Part shown: one piece after another, positions 44,901 to 56,253 of the stretch
Layout: every line of letters starts with the position of its first letter
Numbering within the stretch: the stretch's first letter is position 1
From: Owenia fusiformis
Taxonomy: Eukaryota; Annelida; Polychaeta; Sabellida; Oweniidae
Length of the DNA stretch: 64,000 nucleotides
Assembly (NCBI GenBank): GCA_903813345.2
Contig: CAIIXF020000006.1
Span: 28,093,936 to 28,157,935, forward strand
Direction: 5' to 3'
Program-made: the position numbers and the translations under genes
Notes under the pieces: generated by a model
What the model was told of the DNA's origin: nothing
What the model saw: the letters and a program-made list of their open reading frames with translations, nothing else
Database searches by the model: none

Positions 44901-47334
44901 TGAGAAGAGTTGTGAAGGAGGAAGTAACCTGACATGCTTTGTAGTCAATATAAAAATATGAAATAAACCTCTATGAAATACACAATATAACTCTTCAGTA
45001 GGACTTGTGTATAACATTTTATGCTGGGGTATAACCATTTTATTCTGGGGTATAACCATTTTATTTCCAAGAGGAAATTGACTGATGTTTACATACAGAA
45101 TTGCTAGAGTATGATTTATAAGGTTTTATGATTTAACAATCTGTTTTTCAAAATTTTGCATGTCTTTATGAAAAACATTGTTCATTTCATAATGTTGCTA
45201 AGTTGCTATTTAATGTCTCTCATCTTGCCTGTTCAGTTGTGCCATTTGTGTTTTTTGTGTTTTCTTCTTGTTAGATTTTATAAAAAGAAGCAAGACCCAT
45301 TACATAAAAGCAGCGACCAAAACCTCCTTGATCTGTTTTTCAAACACACTTACATTTGACATTTTACTCTGAGAGTCATGTGATCTGCCATTCTGATAAA
45401 TCTGGTTCTTGTAACATCTTTCTGTATCACCAGAAAGATTCTCATGCATGGCTTAGGAGAAAATGAGATGTCATTGTTTATCATGATGTTCAAACTTGTA
45501 TACAAAGATCTAGCGCTGGGAATACAGAAAAGACCAAGACACGCTTTACTTCACTAAGCAACATGCCAATTGCAACTATCTCAAGTCTTCTTATTTTCCA
45601 ATTTTAATATGGGGCCAGATTATGTAACTTTTGAGTGGAAACATATCTCAGAGCATTATCTCATCTTGCTTCATCAAGCTTCGGACCTATTGTCACCTTG
45701 ATTCACGACAAATTATTGGTTATACACTAAATAAACAAACCCCAGCTGATGCGCTGTCTTGATGGCATTATCTAGCAAAGTTTCAAACTTTATGGTGATA
45801 GGTAAACCAACCACCATATGCCATGTTGGCTTTCTCAGGTAGCTCTTGTACAAGCACCTGTTGATAATACCACTGGCAGATCCAGAAGCCAACAAGGGGG
45901 GGGGCAGTGGAAAAGTTTTTGGGCCTCTAAAACCAAAAGTTAGGCCCAAATTTTGAACATTTAAGGCTTATTTTTTGGTAATAGGCCCAAAAAGGCCAAG
46001 TTATGGCCAAAAAGGCCCATTTTTGAGGCCCTACAAAATTTTTGTTTGGGGCCCTGTAAAATCTTCTGGGGCCACACCATGCCCCCCCCCCAACTCCCCT
46101 GGATCCGTCAGTGAATGCTCTTTTATTGAGTCCAAGTTCATTGCATATAAGGTGGAAACATTTTCTAGAACATAATCTGGCAGCCTTTGAAGTTAACTAC
46201 CTCGTATTTCTGATAAAAAGTCATCAACGATATGCCCAGCACTGTTAAGCTATGTGAGCTGAACTTTTTCAAGATGGTATGATGTAAGTTTTCTAGGTGG
46301 GAACATTCCCCAGAACAGATGTAACTAAGTGTGAAGCCAAGCTTCCTAAACATGCTGACATCATAATCTCTGACATTTCGTTTCTTCCCGTATAATTATT
46401 GCTCATGACCTTTCAGCCAGTACTTGTCTATTAGGGCCATCAAGAAATGCAGATTCATATTTTGTCATTATTTAGAATACTGATCCCGCACATAACATAG
46501 CCCATATTAGTGGTCATTTTCCCTTCATGATATTAGTATGGCGATAATCAGACTCAGGGAAATGTTTCTGTTGTGGAAGTTCATTGAGTCAAGACAACCC
46601 AGTGAGGTCACAAGCCATGAAATCTAACTCTTCTGGAATTTTGTTGTTTATATCTCACCATAAATAGACATCCAAGCTGGAATAAAGATGTTCTTGTATT
46701 TTCTGTATAATTAGATTCTGAGACCTGTTGCTACATATTTAAACCAACCCCCCCCCCCTCCCCAATATTTACATACTGCCACTGTTTTATAAAATAAGTT
46801 TTGAGAGGGGCAGACTGCTGTTGAAGTGGTAAACAGTAGAAATTGACATTTAGATGTTTTATCTTTGTTGTTGCCAGTTACTAGGGTATCATGTAATAGA
46901 GAACCATACTGGGTTATTTTGTTGCCCATTAATCTTTTTCATGGTAGTCAATGTTTTGCTGATTTTGATTTGGCACAAATATTGTTTTTTGTTTTTAATC
47001 AATATTTGTTGTATTCAGTATAAAGCTGTGCCTTTTATTGACATTGTTTATAAATCCAAGGTTAATTCATTTTTACAATTAGTTATTCAATAAATGTTAT
47101 GTATTCTCAAAGCTAACTTAATTTGCATCTTGTGTATTTGTAGGAGATCTGTCGAACTATCGCTCAAAGTTCCAACAAGAATTCGAATTTGGGAAACGGG
47201 AAGAAGAGGAGGAGCCAAAAATTGTTCACAGACCTGAACCCACCCCTGACCCAGAGGATGTCACGGTGAAGCCATCTGAAGAGGACGAAAACTTTGCATG
47301 GTCAGATTCTGCGACATCAGACATGTTATTTTAG
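27825..47334 (+). CDS. PPP1R18: Phostensin/taperin-family protein (complete, 3 exons)
   Basis: Actin-associated, protein-phosphatase-1-binding family. Exons 27825-29903, 39655-39925 and 47144-47334 join in phase to 846 aa. Residues 1-50 carry the phostensin N-terminal signature: IPQWKQALLERRRRQDEE, then MPAWKRDLILKRKG. Other features: PGFVHKLLGKFIALS (about 205-220), Glu-rich stretches, a proline run in KKRRAPPPPNPIKPWEKE (about 380-397) and a repeated VTNIDDV (about 640-665). Exon 2 opens with SKCQFNETERLYTYPDEG, where K-C-Q-F is an RVxF-type PP1 docking site followed by the YPxE box seen in phostensin and taperin. Exon 3 gives GDLSNYRSKFQQEFEFG and an acidic tail. The vertebrate pair PPP1R18 and TPRN share these parts; the two-block N-terminus favours PPP1R18. 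Confidence 0.85.
30091..30436. repeat. Long foldback repeat (about 345 bp)
   Basis: The left arm catattgacactttatgggc...cagctacagtcaaaacag...tttgtgagtactttgaattt is mirrored by the right arm ending at the complement of the start. The arms are about 140 bp around an AT-rich loop (tattattattatttatt). Confidence 0.85.
32724..32929. mobile_element. 206-bp MITE with CAGGCCCGTAGCCAGG termini
   Basis: The 16-bp terminal inverted repeats are perfect and CCATG flanks both sides (32719-32723 and 32930-32934), a likely 5-bp target duplication. The interior is rich in G and C runs. Related, decayed copies lie at 4203-4361 and 38020-38300. Confidence 0.8.
33871..34283. mobile_element. Inverted-repeat element (about 413 bp)
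   Basis: The left end gctgttcttttttactccct and, further in, aaggaggattggctcccag are both mirrored at the right (ctgggagccaatcctcctt and gggagtaaaatagaacagc). The left arm carries an extra ~45 bp. Minus-strand open frames here are by-products. Confidence 0.7.
34396..34554. repeat. Near-perfect 159-bp hairpin
   Basis: The left arm GGAATAAATAATGATAGGCC continues through ttcaatatggtgaaattcag and cgttggacagaatgtt. The right arm is its inverse, ending with tatcattatttattcc. Confidence 0.9.
35659..35770. repeat. Foldback repeat (112 bp)
   Basis: GTTATGTCACTATGACGTGA plus aatatgcc is mirrored by ggcatatttcacgtcatagt plus gacataac. The loop includes imperfect pairs (ctcccaatata and tatatttggg). Confidence 0.85.
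36197..37255. repeat. 65-bp minisatellite, 16 copies, exact spacing
   Basis: GGACTGCTTTGTTGACTAAA starts at 36233 and then every 65 bp to 37208 without a single indel (two units have GGACTGAT, one has TTTTTT). Units differ at a few fixed positions: GGTTTGTAGGGTTTGCC against GGGTTGATGGGCTTGRC, and GTATTGTATT against TTATTGTAAT. A partial unit precedes the array. Located in phostensin-like intron 1. Confidence 0.97.
38020..38300. repeat. Decayed CAGGCCCGTAGCC-element with an internal tandem duplication
   Basis: ccaccattctgaacactt and the gaaccccctag phrase match the interior of 32724-32929. About 115 bp (ccccctagat through gaggtactctacatttggaa) then occurs twice in a row. Confidence 0.7.
38886..39035. 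repeat. 19-bp tandem repeat, about 8 copies
   Basis: The unit is CTGTTATACAGCAATCCAA, with a CAGTATTCCAA variant in two copies. The plus-strand open frame through it is an artefact of the repeat. Confidence 0.95.
39655..39925 (+). CDS. PPP1R18: Phostensin-like exon 2 (PP1-docking exon, NAGNAG acceptor)
   Basis: The acceptor reads ttttcagcag, so splicing can begin at CAG or three bases later, adding or omitting a Gln just before SKCQF. The exon carries the candidate PP1 site and TYPDEGFLLRHLDITPDWEL, then an Asn/Lys/Asp-rich linker with an acidic run (DDDDDEDE), ending G|gtgag. Confidence 0.88.
40818..40920. mobile_element. 100-bp MITE, copy 1
   Basis: The inverted ends CATCCTCTGAATACAGGCTCC and ggagtcttgtatttggaggatg surround an agaagaaggaaggaatgtag centre. 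A second copy lies at 51182-51290. Confidence 0.75.
41415..41530. repeat. Partial copy of the CACTGGCAGATCCAG element
   Basis: Begins CACTGGCAGATCCAGGGCAT and continues into a C run and ggcccagattttggggccc, as in the complete element at 45871-46113. No right terminus is seen. Confidence 0.6.
42143..43386. mobile_element. 1.24-kb TATGTCCCCACCA element with internal 162-bp tandem units
   Basis: The ends TATGTCCCCACCA and TGGTGGGGACATA are inverted. After a GTCC/GTCT microsatellite (42188-42226) come about five clear 157-162-bp units. Each contains ggcattctgggtaaatgt (42621, 42778, 42940, 43102, 43264), gcagccattttggattttcc and ggtagatcaatttcaaat. No protein is encoded. Confidence 0.85.
44348..44472. 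repeat. GTCACCACC-family MITE copy
   Basis: taatgtcaccacaaaaagtg ... atggcaggtggtgatatttt, with the family's internal gttatagtcttcaacattttt segment. Confidence 0.7.
45010..45068. repeat. 21-bp repeat, 3 copies
   Basis: TATAACCATTTTATTCTGGGG occurs nearly three times at 21-bp spacing. Confidence 0.8.
45871..46113. mobile_element. CACTGGCAGATCCAG inverted-repeat element (243 bp)
   Basis: Left CACTGGCAGATCCAG and right CTGGATCCGTCAGTG are inverted with two mismatches. G and C runs flank the interior, which repeats aaaggccc phrases. Related to 41415-41530. Confidence 0.75.
47144..47334 (+). CDS. PPP1R18: Phostensin-like exon 3 (C-terminus)
   Basis: After a gtatttgtag acceptor it reads GDLSNYRSKFQQEFEFG and an acidic/proline tail, ending SATSDMLF and a TAG stop. 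The split Gly codon joins exon 2 in phase. Confidence 0.87.
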
Positions 47335-49300
47335 AAATGCAAATTCAGTGCACAATGCAAATTGGTCTGATACTGATATCAGAATTTATGAGGAGGACAT
47401 GACACTTTTAATCAAATCAATCAATCTCAAAATGAAAAAACACAGATCAAAATCAAGTACCATAAATGAGGAATAATACATACACAGGAAAAGGGAAAGG
47501 AGAATTATATATATCACTGTGTCTTATGCCAAATATGGGACTACCATTAACATATGCAATTGTTATTCAGTGCTTCTGAGGCCAGTCCATGAATTACAAT
47601 ATGCTTATTCTGAATGATGTTCTTTTATTTGCATGTATCAGGTCATACATGTTTGATTGTACAGAGTGGGCCAGTGCTGTACAGTACATGGTTATTTTAA
47701 TATATTTTGCCTTGGTCTCTTTTGCTGTTGAAAAAATAGAAATTGATAGTCTGTAAGCCTTCTGTATCTTGAAAAGTAAATTATCTTGAAAAATGTAACT
47801 TTCAAAACAGCAACATAATATTGTATGAGTCAGCAATCTTGACAGCTTTGAACTTTAAATCCACCCAGAAAACATCATGGGCCTCTTTAGATTTCATTCT
47901 GACATAATAATTGGCAGAGATGTTTACTTTACACTAGGACTATGCCAGTCAGCATATTATAAATTGAAAAATATGGGTCTACATCTATTTCCTGCTCATT
48001 ACTATTTGCAGTTTACAGTATATGTTGTTGCAAGGCGACTAATTGTTTTTTGTTCAGGATTTCTGGGTTTTCAACATGAGATTATGCAGACCCACCAGTG
48101 GAGTTTGCTCTCCCATGGTATATCACTCTGGTTATATTTTGCACAATTTATTCTCTTTGATTTAATGGTCATCCTCCCATTACATGATATTTCTCATAAC
48201 AATTGAACATTTTTTTTGAACATCAAACATATAGGCCTATCTGTTTTTAATATCTTGTAAAATTGCTATAATCTAAACTACAAACTCATGATGTTATTTG
48301 AGGAAAAGCTACAGATCATTCTAACCTGTTTCTGTTTACAAGTTATCCTGCTTCCTTTCATATTTTCTGTATCTTGTGAAGCAAGTGGTCGAATTTGAAG
48401 AGAACTAGCTATAGGATTTAAACTCAGAGCATTGTGAATCAAACTAGAATCTGATTGATAGATTGGTACAGCACTATACCTATAGCACTATACCCACAGC
48501 GCTATACCTAAATTACAAAAAACAAACATTGAAATAATGAAACTGTTTTCGATTGTTGCCTCCTATGCTCTTTTCGAAGTTGAATCGCCATGACATCTAT
48601 CAGGAAAATATATCTCATTTTTGTCTATTTCACTCTGAAATCTTCAATTTAGTCCTGTATATAAACAGAAAAGTATTCAGATTTAAGCTTATTTATTTAT
48701 AAGGCAGCTTAGTTCCAAAATCCTAATGGTTTTCTGGCTTGTATTTGGGACCAAGTAAGCGTTCTTGTACAACTTTTAAATTAAAACCAAAGAGATGACA
48801 ATGCATTTGGTAGCTATTATACGCTTTTTATCAACTTCTTTTTTGTGTCAGTGCTGCTCTTGCCTCTTAAATATTTTGCTTATTTGCGTTGTGTTCTTGA
48901 ACTTGAGTTAATTGAAAACAATTTGACATATTAGAAACAGGAGTCTGAGGCGGAAGTTGCTGATGTTTTGAAATGAATGTAATTTAAGAACTTTGAGATA
49001 AATCAATAACACTGCTTTTGCTTCCCTTTTTAAAAAAGGCTTTGTAACTGGATGTATACATCTATCTGTAATGTACCCACATATCCTTATAAAGAATAGG
49101 AAAATATATCTTAATGTGTAAATTCAAGGAAGAGCTTTTGAAATTGTTATCGTATAACTAATAGAAATGCTCGCCTAATGTCTCATGACGGTGTGTCATA
49201 TACATGTAAATATTTGTGGATAAGCTGATTAGATATGTTGCTCAGAATCAGACATCATGAGACCATATTAGGTAGCATTATGTACAGTACTACATGTACA

Positions 49301-49471
49301 GTGAAACCTAAATGGAACACCTCTACGAGAGGAACACCTCTGTTAGTAGAATATTTCTCAGAGTTCTAGGACCAGCTGACTTAATGTTAAATTATCCTCT
49401 ATAAGTAGAACTTTTCTCAAGTGGAACACATTTAAGAGGTACCAAAGGTGTTCCACTTAGACAGGTTTTAC
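49301..49471. repeat. GTGAAACCT...GGAACACC inverted repeat
   Basis: gtgaaacctaaatggaacac at the left is mirrored by gtgttccacttagacaggtt plus ttac at the right. Inner ggaacacct and ctcaagtggaacac motifs repeat. Confidence 0.7.
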
Positions 49472-49608
49472 AGCACTAGTAAATTTGAGTAAGATGAAGG
49501 TGTCAAAAATAGTAAAAATTAAAAATTAAAATTCAATTTTTAAAACCTTTTCCCCACTTTTAGTACATGTGCATTTAGTAAGAAATGCATTTAAATAGAA
49601 ATGTTATT

Positions 49609-49712
49609 ATGTCACCTCCACAAGTATTGACATATTGTTATAGTCTCCAAGTATTTTTGTGGATGGTGTTCGCCAGTCAACAGCTATAACAAATGGCAGG
49701 TAGTGACATGCC
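49609..49712. repeat. GTCACCACC-family MITE copy (diverged)
   Basis: tatgtcacctccacaagt ... caaatggcaggtagtgacat with the shared gttatagtctccaagtattttt segment. Confidence 0.65.
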
Positions 49713-50689
49713 TTATTTTCATTGAATCATTGACCCACTTTGAAATAATTTGAAAATAATTTGAATGAGTAATATGATATGGTAAAGTGTTACTTGTATG
49801 CTTTATAAGAGCCTTTAAGACGAGGCATAAATCTGCTATCTGTATTGCCAGTATATTATCATGTTTATGTGAAATTGTACTTATTGTATTGTTATTGTAA
49901 AATGTACCATCTACTCGGCATCTAATGTTGTCCGGAGTAACACATTATAAATGTATGTCTGTATTTCGCACATTTTCAATATTTATTTCACTTTTAGGAT
50001 TTACTGTTTGATTATGGTGCCATCTATAGTCACCTAATTGACTCAAATATGAAAATGTAAAGCTTGTAAATATGTAACATATTATACATGTACATGTAAT
50101 GTATATGAAAGCACACTTTGTGTATTTTCATGTAAAGCTTATATCCATCAATGGCACATTAATGAAATTTATGATTCGTGTAGAACTATTTTTATAAATC
50201 TCTACATCGATCGCACAGGATGTAAGATTTTAGTTAGTTTTTCATAAGAAATTTCACAAGTTTAATCTTTCTAAAAAAATGTGGGCAGGATTCTCAACAC
50301 CGTATATTGATCAGAAGGGATACAGTGTGTAGTTGTTGCATCTGTGGAATTGGTTTGCAGGATTTATTTTTAAAAAAAACTTTACCCATATACATATACT
50401 GCTATACATTTCATCTACTGTTATTTATTTCCAATTTAAATAAACAAAAAAATCTATACACATGCATTATTTTTCTATAAATTTTCATATTTATTAGGAA
50501 TAATTTAAAAGATAATAAGATTCTATAAAGTTTAAGAAAATGTTGTTTAATTGCTAATGTATTTCAATTTTTTCATTAATGGTCATTTGCTTTACTTTAA
50601 ACTATCATTATGAAAATTAAAATATAGAATTCCATAAAATCCTGGCTTATTATGAAGCTTGAATCTGTGAACTTTATTTTAGTAAGAAA

Positions 50690-51062
50690 TGAATTGTGTA
50701 CAATGTGTGAATGGAAGGACAATGAATGAAAAGAATTGTGTACAATAATCAAATGTGGACAATGAGCAAATTGGGGACAATGAGTGAAGAGAATAGTGTA
50801 CAATAACCAAATAGGGACAATGAATGAAGAGAATAGTGTACAATAACCAAATAGGGACAATGAATGAAGAGAATTGTGTACAATAAATAAATGGGGGACA
50901 ATGAATGGAGAGAAATGTGTACAATAACCAAATGGGGGACAATGAATGAAAAGAAATGTGTGAGGCACAATAGGACAATAAACTTAGAGAATTATTTATA
51001 ATATGTGAATTGGGGACAGTAAAATAATTGTGTACAATGTGTGAATGGGGGACAATACTCAA
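50690..51062. repeat. 40-bp minisatellite, about 8-9 units
   Basis: Units of the type GTGTACAATAACCAAATAGG plus gacaatgaatgaagagaatt repeat exactly 40 bp apart in the centre (50791, 50831, 50871) and drift outside. Long minus-strand frames here only reflect the repeat. Confidence 0.93.
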
Positions 51063-51181
51063 GTTCTCCTTGTGATATCATATCGCAGAATGCTATGAAT
51101 GTAAATATTTTTTAAAAGGAGTATCCAGTCTAAAAATGAAACTCATTAATCGAAATAGAAAAGTAAAAACAATGCTTTAAC

Positions 51182-51290
51182 CATCCTCTGAGCACAGCCT
51201 CTAGAACTCTTTCCCCATTCTTCCTGGAAGAAGGAATGTAGTGGATGATGTCCGGAGCGCTACTTCCAGAGGATGTGCTAAAGAGAATCA
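51182..51290. mobile_element. 100-bp MITE, copy 2
   Basis: catcctctgagcacagcctc ... gaagaaggaatgtagtggatgatgtc ... ttccagaggatg matches the copy at 40818-40920. Confidence 0.7.
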
Positions 51291-51479
51291 TGCATCAAGT
51301 CCATGTCCACCCCTTCTGTTCAGAGAGCATAGCAAGAGGGTTACTGATGCATGACTACCTAGAGTAAGCTATTGGTACAGATGAATGAAATACTGTATTT
51401 GCATTGTATAACTTTCATTTTGGTCTTCAGGGGCATTATTTTTAAACTGGATAAACCGGCTAACCTTACACAGCTGCAG

Positions 51480-51785
51480 TAAAAGATAAGGGTCTGTATT
51501 CAAGGACCCATCTCTTAAATATAAAGGGTTAAAATCTACAGACTCATATCTTGATTTGAAAGGGTTAAAACTAAATTTTCTTTGATTATCGAGGGCTGAA
51601 ATATTGAATAAAAAAGTAACGGTTTAATACTGTTTAAGCTCATTTGGAAGAGTTGAATGTAAAAACCCATCCAATGTGAGATGTTTAGTTCATGTAAAAA
51701 GGGTTAAGCGTTTGAACCCATGTGGTATTGAAAGGGTTAATAGTTAAAGGCAAATTCATATCTTGACCAGAAAGGGTTAATTTTT
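51480..51785. repeat. Degenerate AAAGGGTTAA repeat cluster
   Basis: At least five gaaagggttaa or aaagggttaa motifs recur every 40-70 bp, with intervening cagactcatatcttgat-type phrases also repeated (51536 and 51747 areas). Confidence 0.6.
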
Positions 51786-52186
51786 TTTATAACTGCTACA
51801 GTCGCATTTATGACTATGATGTATTGTAACTTGTATATTGTAATCTATATTTATTGTACTCTTTGACAGACATATATATTACAGTGACATATGTTATTAC
51901 ACTGAATGAAAAGATAAAATGTCTTTATGTTATGCTATTTGCCATCTTCAATCAGTTACCAATTTATTAAAACATTGTTTAAATTTCAAGAAAGATTTTA
52001 AATGATTTATAAATGGTGAACTGAAAGGGTATCATGCGACATAGCTTTGTATCATTTGAGACTTTTTAGTCTAATTTAATCTTTCTACTACCTATACCCC
52101 CCCCCACTTTATCGGCACCTTTCACATAATACAGGGATACTGGCTTTCATGCTTTTGTTTGAAGCTGTTGATATGATTCTTTGCAA

Positions 52187-52197
52187 AAAATAAAATA
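52187..52197 (+). terminator. Possible distal poly(A) signal
   Basis: Overlapping AATAAAATAAA followed within 40 bp by tgtgtatttttt-like sequence. If used by the phostensin-like gene the 3' UTR would be about 4.9 kb. Confidence 0.25.
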
Positions 52198-52570
52198 AAG
52201 GCTGATGTGTAAATGTACTCTTGTGTATTTTTTGTTACTATGTATTTTGATATTGGTGGGTTCGTTTTGTCTTTAGGGATTGCACGTTTAGTACAAGGCG
52301 TTTAGTAGCAACTTTAACTATGTCCTATTATCTGCCAAATGAGAAGCATCTTAGCAAGATCCTTTACCCTCAAAGTTTAAGACTACAAATCAATATTTTG
52401 GGTTGAAAGTCAGGATATACATTCCTCCCAAGGTTCTACACATATGAGCAGTTGACTATTTATTAAAATTTCACATGAGTTTTGAGGGCTCACAACTGAA
52501 AAAGGTCTCTCGAAAATTTTCAAGGTAAAAAAGATGAGTTTTCAAATCGGGTATTTGGATTCAAGAGGTC

Positions 52571-52798
52571 AAATCAGTCAGTAAAGAGATTGGGGTCTGG
52601 AAAAGAACAAGCTAACCAAGGGACATTAACAGAAACTTTGTAAAGTGATGAATTCGTAAAATCCATTGTTCTCTCACTGTGACATCATTATATCCATGGT
52701 TACAATTGATTTATGAATTCGTAACTACAAAGTTTCTGTTAATGGCCCCTTGGTTAGCTTGTTCTTTTCCATACCCCAATCTCTTTACTGACCGATTT
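52571..52798. repeat. Long inverted repeat (228 bp)
   Basis: aaatcagtcagtaaagagat through cattaacagaaactttgta at the left is mirrored by tacaaagtttctgttaatg through ctctttactgaccgattt at the right. Arms are about 75 bp. Confidence 0.88.
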
Positions 52799-54486
52799 GA
52801 AAAGTTTAGCGGCTATAGCCTACAGGAATATATAGCCGACCTTCAGCTCCATAGACTTCAATACAAATGCTTAGCTAGGTATGTATATGGACATAACTGC
52901 TAAATATACCAGCTGTAGAATATTTTATTCTAATCTTTTTTGTTTCTTGCGTGTCTAGTATTCATAGATGATTATTGATTTGTTTCATTAATGTGCTAAA
53001 TCAGAATAGTTTTCTTTCAATGTGTTACAAATAGTAGGTCACCATGACCTGTATATAATTATCAAAAATCGTTGTCTAAATGCTTACAAATTCAATATTG
53101 AACATTGTTAAAAAACTTCAGTTGGATATCATCCACTTATAAATAATACTAAAAATAACTTTACTCTTCAACACAGTTCAAGATTTTGATTGACAGCTTG
53201 CTCTATATTTGGAACATGAAATTGATGGCTTGTGATAAATCTACAAGGTCAAGCTGATCTGGTCATTCTCTAGACAATTTAGAAGCAAGTTTTTCATAGA
53301 AATTGACCAGATCTATCTTTATATTTCTCAGTCAAAACATATCTATAGAAAAATTGACCTTCCAAACCATTCTTGTCTATCTTATTTCAGTTTAAATAAG
53401 AGGTTTTAATCATGAGTATTTTTGTCTGAAAAAAGGATTTTGCAGTGATTTGTAGGACTGTATTGTCAAAGAATTTCCATAGAAAGCACATCCCCAAGCT
53501 TCACAAGTTCAGGGTTTCATATGAATTTTTTTGAGATGGAATAATCAGTTTTACCAGATAAGGATAGCATTGATCCAATATTCATTTTGACGTATAACTC
53601 AAAATGACATAATATCATGGTCTCTAACCTATTCTAATCTTTTAAGGAGACACCTCATTTTAAAGACTTCCTCCTTTATTTATCCCACTCCCCCTGTATC
53701 TTCTAAAAAATGTGGACCTACCTTTTTTGCTTTCTTAAAGGATTTTTTTTAAACTGGGCATTATTTTTCAAGCGCAAGCACAGACATTTTTGGGCCCCTC
53801 CCCTCGCGATTTTCAGGATCGCTCAAGGTGTCTTGTGAAAACATTCTCTTTACATTATATGTGTTGCCGGGGAGGGATGAGGGGGGGTTAGAGCACCCCC
53901 CCCCACCTACCAAAAGCTGGTAACAAGCAAGGGGGGCATGGCAATAACTCACAAAGTCGTGAATTTTGTTATGCTAATGTACGAATTGTATCCAAGTAAA
54001 GTCTAACCATAAATGTGCCTGATTAAGCTCAAAGAGATCACAGGCCCCTGATTGTTCATATTTTCCAAAAACTCTCCAAAGTCTTCTCCATTAATTCAAA
54101 TCATCAAAAATTTCAAAACCATTTATAAATTTGATAAAATTCAGTTTATTGCAATAATTTTTCATATATGTTCATCAAAAATAATTCTGCACACAGGCCT
54201 AGTTTAATACAAGATAAATAAAAAAAGATGGCATCTTGGTGTACTACAAATAAGTTCCTAAAATCATTATTTTTTATCAGGGTTTGGGTATATTTTCCAA
54301 ATCATTCTTAATAAAAGTATACCATCATTCATTGTTTTTACTATATCCCTGGTTACAAGAGTTGATAATACACTGCAAACCCAGCTGCATGGTTACAATG
54401 GAATGATCAATCTTGTTCTATAAACTCATTATCTATTAGACTCCCCTGAGAGTTTTGAAAAAAACACTATTCTTACTCATTTTTTG

Positions 54487-55060
54487 ATCATATAACTCTA
54501 CTACAAGACTATGCTTACACTTTTATAATCATATTGCAATATTTAAAGACTATGCCTACACTTTTATAATCATATTGCAATACTGTAAGAGTCCTAACAT
54601 ATTTTATAATCAAATAGCAATATTTAAAGACTATGCTTACACTTTTATAATCATATTGCAATACTCTAAGAGTCCTCACACATTTTATAATCATATAACA
54701 ATATTTAAAGACTATGCTTACACTTTTATAATCATATTGCAATACTCTAAGAGTCCTCACACAGTTTATAATCATATAACAATATTTAAAGACTATGCTT
54801 CACTTTTATAATCATATTGCAATACTCTAAGAGTCCTCACACAGTTTATAATCATATAACAATATTTAAAGACTATGCTTCACTTTTATAATCATATTGC
54901 AATACTCTAAGAGTCCTCACACATTTTATAATCATATAGCAATATTTAAAGACTATATATGCTTACACTTTTATAATCATATTGCAATTCTCTAAGAGTC
55001 CTCACACATTTTATAATCATATTACAATACACATATAAAGAGTGCAAAGATACTCTAAGA
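54487..55060. repeat. 80-bp tandem repeat, about 7 units
   Basis: The unit contains aaagactatgcttacac, tttataatcatattgcaata, ctctaagagtcctcacac and tttataatcatataacaat. Spacing is 80-82 bp. Each unit itself holds two related ~40-bp halves, suggesting an older, shorter period. Confidence 0.9.
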
Positions 55061-56253
55061 CTATGCTTACATATTGTACAATCACATTACATGTACAATT
55101 CTTCAATACTACATGTAATAAATTTTACAATCATATAACGATACTTCAAAAATGATAACAAATTTAATAATCATATAACAAAACTTCAAGACTATGCTTA
55201 CATATTTAATAATCATATATCAATACTGCAATACTACGCTTACACATTTATTTGTAATTTAACAATACTAACAACAACAATATAATAACAACAGCAACGC
55301 CAAAGCGTAGCAAATCCCATAGAACAGCCATGGCTGGCATATTTACAAACCAAGTATATAGCAAAAATGAAAATATCAAAAGATATAGTACAGTAATTAA
55401 ATCACTACAATTCTTTATATTACACATACACAAATTATTTATTTTACATCACAGTATATTAGATCATATTACAATTATTGCTATATAAATATTGACTAGT
55501 TAAAATACTATTAATTCAACACTTAATGAGTTAAATACCCTGTAGTTCTAAACCTGATTTTTCTCTTTTCAGCAGATCCATATATTTCTTTGAAACCTTG
55601 TTCAGTAACATATTCATTGTAAAAAATTGAGCAATTTGGATTGTATTTTCTCAATTAACATTGTACATGTATATACATGTACATGTATATCGAAGCAGGG
55701 GTCTAGCTTGGGCCTGACCCTCTGGTCATTCTAAGGCAATTTTTAATACAGACCATCTGATTGTCACACTAAATATAAGAAAAAAACATTGCAAATATTT
55801 TTTAATGCCATGTACTGACAGTTGGTCTCAAGCCCTTAAATCACAGTATAATCAATTTTATCCAATTTTGCAACATTTAAGGAAATTTTGATGCAACATT
55901 GCAGCATCTCGAAATATCACTATAGAGGTCAACAATGAACCCAGGACAATGAACAAGACAGTAACATGCCAAATGTCACCACCTACCATTTGATACAGAT
56001 GCCAAATGCTGATGGCCAAATGCCAAATGTTGAATGTCAAAGCATCAAAATTTTACATATCATAGTTGCAACACCTGATTTAGAAATTATTAACTATGAA
56101 TTTTCTGTTGACTGCCCCCTGGAAAAACTTTAAAAAACTGGTAAAAAATCCTTTGGCAATTGTCAAATGGGCTACATAGTACTGACTGGCTTGATCAAAT
56201 GAATATTGTTAATGTACAGTATGTGGGCATGTCCACTTTCATAGAGCAATATG

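Larger units (their letters stand above)
39926..47143 (+). other. Phostensin-like intron 2 (7.2 kb), repeat-rich
   Basis: No coding exon is recognised. Contains a small MITE (40818-40920), a C-run element (41415-41530), the large element with 162-bp units (42143-43386), a GTCACCACC copy (44348-44472), a 21-bp triplet repeat (45010-45068) and the CACTGGCAGATCCAG element (45871-46113). The rest is AT-rich with no visible structure. Confidence 0.7.

Noticed and set aside
50597-51062. Three overlapping minus-strand open frames with repeated HSLSP/LVIVH-type peptides
   Set aside because: They are translations of the 40-bp minisatellite in different frames; no splice or start context.
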